This document shows positions 53,368 through 54,118 of a stretch of 54,118 nucleotides of DNA, one piece after another. A model generated the notes under the pieces. That model did no database searches and was not told the DNA's origin. It saw nothing but the letters and a program-made list of their open reading frames with translations. Numbering within the stretch: the stretch's first letter is position 1; each line of letters begins with the position of its first letter. The stretch comes from Allomyces macrogynus ATCC 38327. Its lineage: Eukaryota > Blastocladiomycota > Blastocladiomycetes > Blastocladiales > Blastocladiaceae. The stretch covers positions 1,538,963 through 1,593,080 of the forward strand of contig GG745333.1 of the NCBI GenBank assembly GCA_000151295.1. The letters are read 5' to 3'. A program made the translations under genes and the position numbers.

Positions 53368-53973
53368 CGCGTCGCGCTGCGCGTGCTGGCGCGCGGCGGC
53401 GCTGGTGCGGGATTCGTGGCCGGTCGGGTCGGGTGCGGCAACGCGAGCGGATGGACGTGCCAAGGTCGGATTTGACATGCAAGTGCGAAACAGCATGTCG
53501 AGGTGCGCGCGCGCGTGGGACACGTAGCGGACAACAGGCGGGGGTGCGGTGTCCTTGGCTTTGTATATTTTCTCAACGAGATGATGGATATACCAAATGG
53601 TCGTCTCGCAGCGTTGTTTTTTGTCGCGACTGGCTTGAAGCGCGAAAATGATAGGCAACAATCGTGAGCTGAACCTCTCAATGAAACGAAGTAACGTCGA
53701 CTCTGGCATCCCTCGTTTCGCGCGTGCGCCAAAATCGCGTTCAACCAGAAACAAAAACATAGATACAGGACGCAAAAACGGTCGGTATCACAAAGCGCTC
53801 GCGCAAAATTGATACCAGCGAAAAGGGGGTTGCAGTCATCGTCGGCATGGCTTGCAAGCGCCGCGGGCGTGACGAGCAAGCGGCCCGCGGCTCGTCTAAG
53901 ACCAATAGTTCAAAAGAAAAGAGAAAAGGGGGAATGGGAGAGGAGGGGGTGAAATTGGTGTGGGTGCGTGCGT
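53368..53973. other. Intergenic region, 606 bp, convergent 3' flanks
   Basis: It lies between the MOB2 stop and the stop of the partial minus-strand gene. No motif-bearing frame or RNA is seen. Confidence 0.4.
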
Positions 53974-54118
53974 TCAACGGCCATACATCCCGCCCGACGG
54001 CGGCGACGATCCGTATTGCGCATTTCCGTACTGCATCTGCGGCGGAGCCATCGACGGATGCGCGCGCGTTCCCGGTGCGCGTCAAAGTACGGCTGCTGCA
54101 TCGAGCCGGGGCATTGCC
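53974..54118 (-). CDS. Partial 3' end of a Gln/Tyr/Gly/Pro-rich protein
   Basis: The minus-strand frame ending at the stop 53976-53974 reads MAPPQMQYGNAQYGSSPPSG and MYGR, a low-complexity C-terminus. Another frame just upstream gives MQQPYFDAH, which would connect if the GCGCGCGC run near 54060-54070 were one base shorter or two longer. The rest lies outside the window. Low confidence. Confidence 0.35.

Overview
The window is a stretch of nuclear chromosome from a GC-rich, intron-rich eukaryote. It most likely comes from a zoosporic (flagellated) fungus such as a blastocladiomycete or chytrid. I could join more than 50 short introns (mostly 58-90 nt) frame-consistently. There are fungal-type gene families (MOB2, CPSF-A protein, ABCC transporter, RIB7-type reductase, bZIP). 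There are also genes typical of organisms with motile cilia (a PIH1D3/DNAAF6-type dynein assembly factor, a DPY30-motif protein), and a DNMT2 tRNA methyltransferase. The lineage is an inference. The families come from reading motifs, not from a database search.

Layout. 1-13.9 kb: a frame-disrupted DOMON/cytochrome b561 gene; a ubiquitin protease; a one-pass membrane protein with a cytoplasmic SH3 domain; a TIMMDC1/Tim17-like mitochondrial protein; DNMT2; a secreted double-psi-barrel-like protein; a DPY30-motif protein; proteasome inhibitor PI31; DNAAF6. 13.9-24.3 kb (all minus): an ABCC/MRP transporter, the oligosaccharyltransferase catalytic subunit STT3, and a Thr/Val/Glu-rich mucin-like secreted protein. 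25.7-28.1 kb: a long disordered protein and a small two-exon protein. 28.1-31.7 kb: 3.6 kb with no confident gene, but with candidate cysteine-rich exons and several repeats and palindromes. 31.7-45.0 kb: a cationic amino-acid transporter; a CPSF-A/DDB1/SF3B3-family protein; a rhodanese-methyltransferase fusion; a small Cys/His protein; a RIB7-like riboflavin reductase; a cation/Ca2+ exchanger. 45.8-54.1 kb: a bZIP factor, an importin-9-like karyopherin, a tRNA-Ser(AGA) with tRNA-like relics nearby, MOB2, and the 3' end of another gene.

Genes are packed at about one per 2-2.5 kb. At least six head-to-head pairs are separated by only about 200-430 bp, so shared bidirectional promoters are likely. 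There is no operon-like functional clustering, mobile element, rRNA or CRISPR array. The most general observation is that the 5' splice sites mostly read GT-R-C-G-T: C at +4 in 41 of 54 donors I assigned, where fungal introns usually have A. Exon boundaries given here were chosen so that frames and family motifs join. Start codons are the least certain element.
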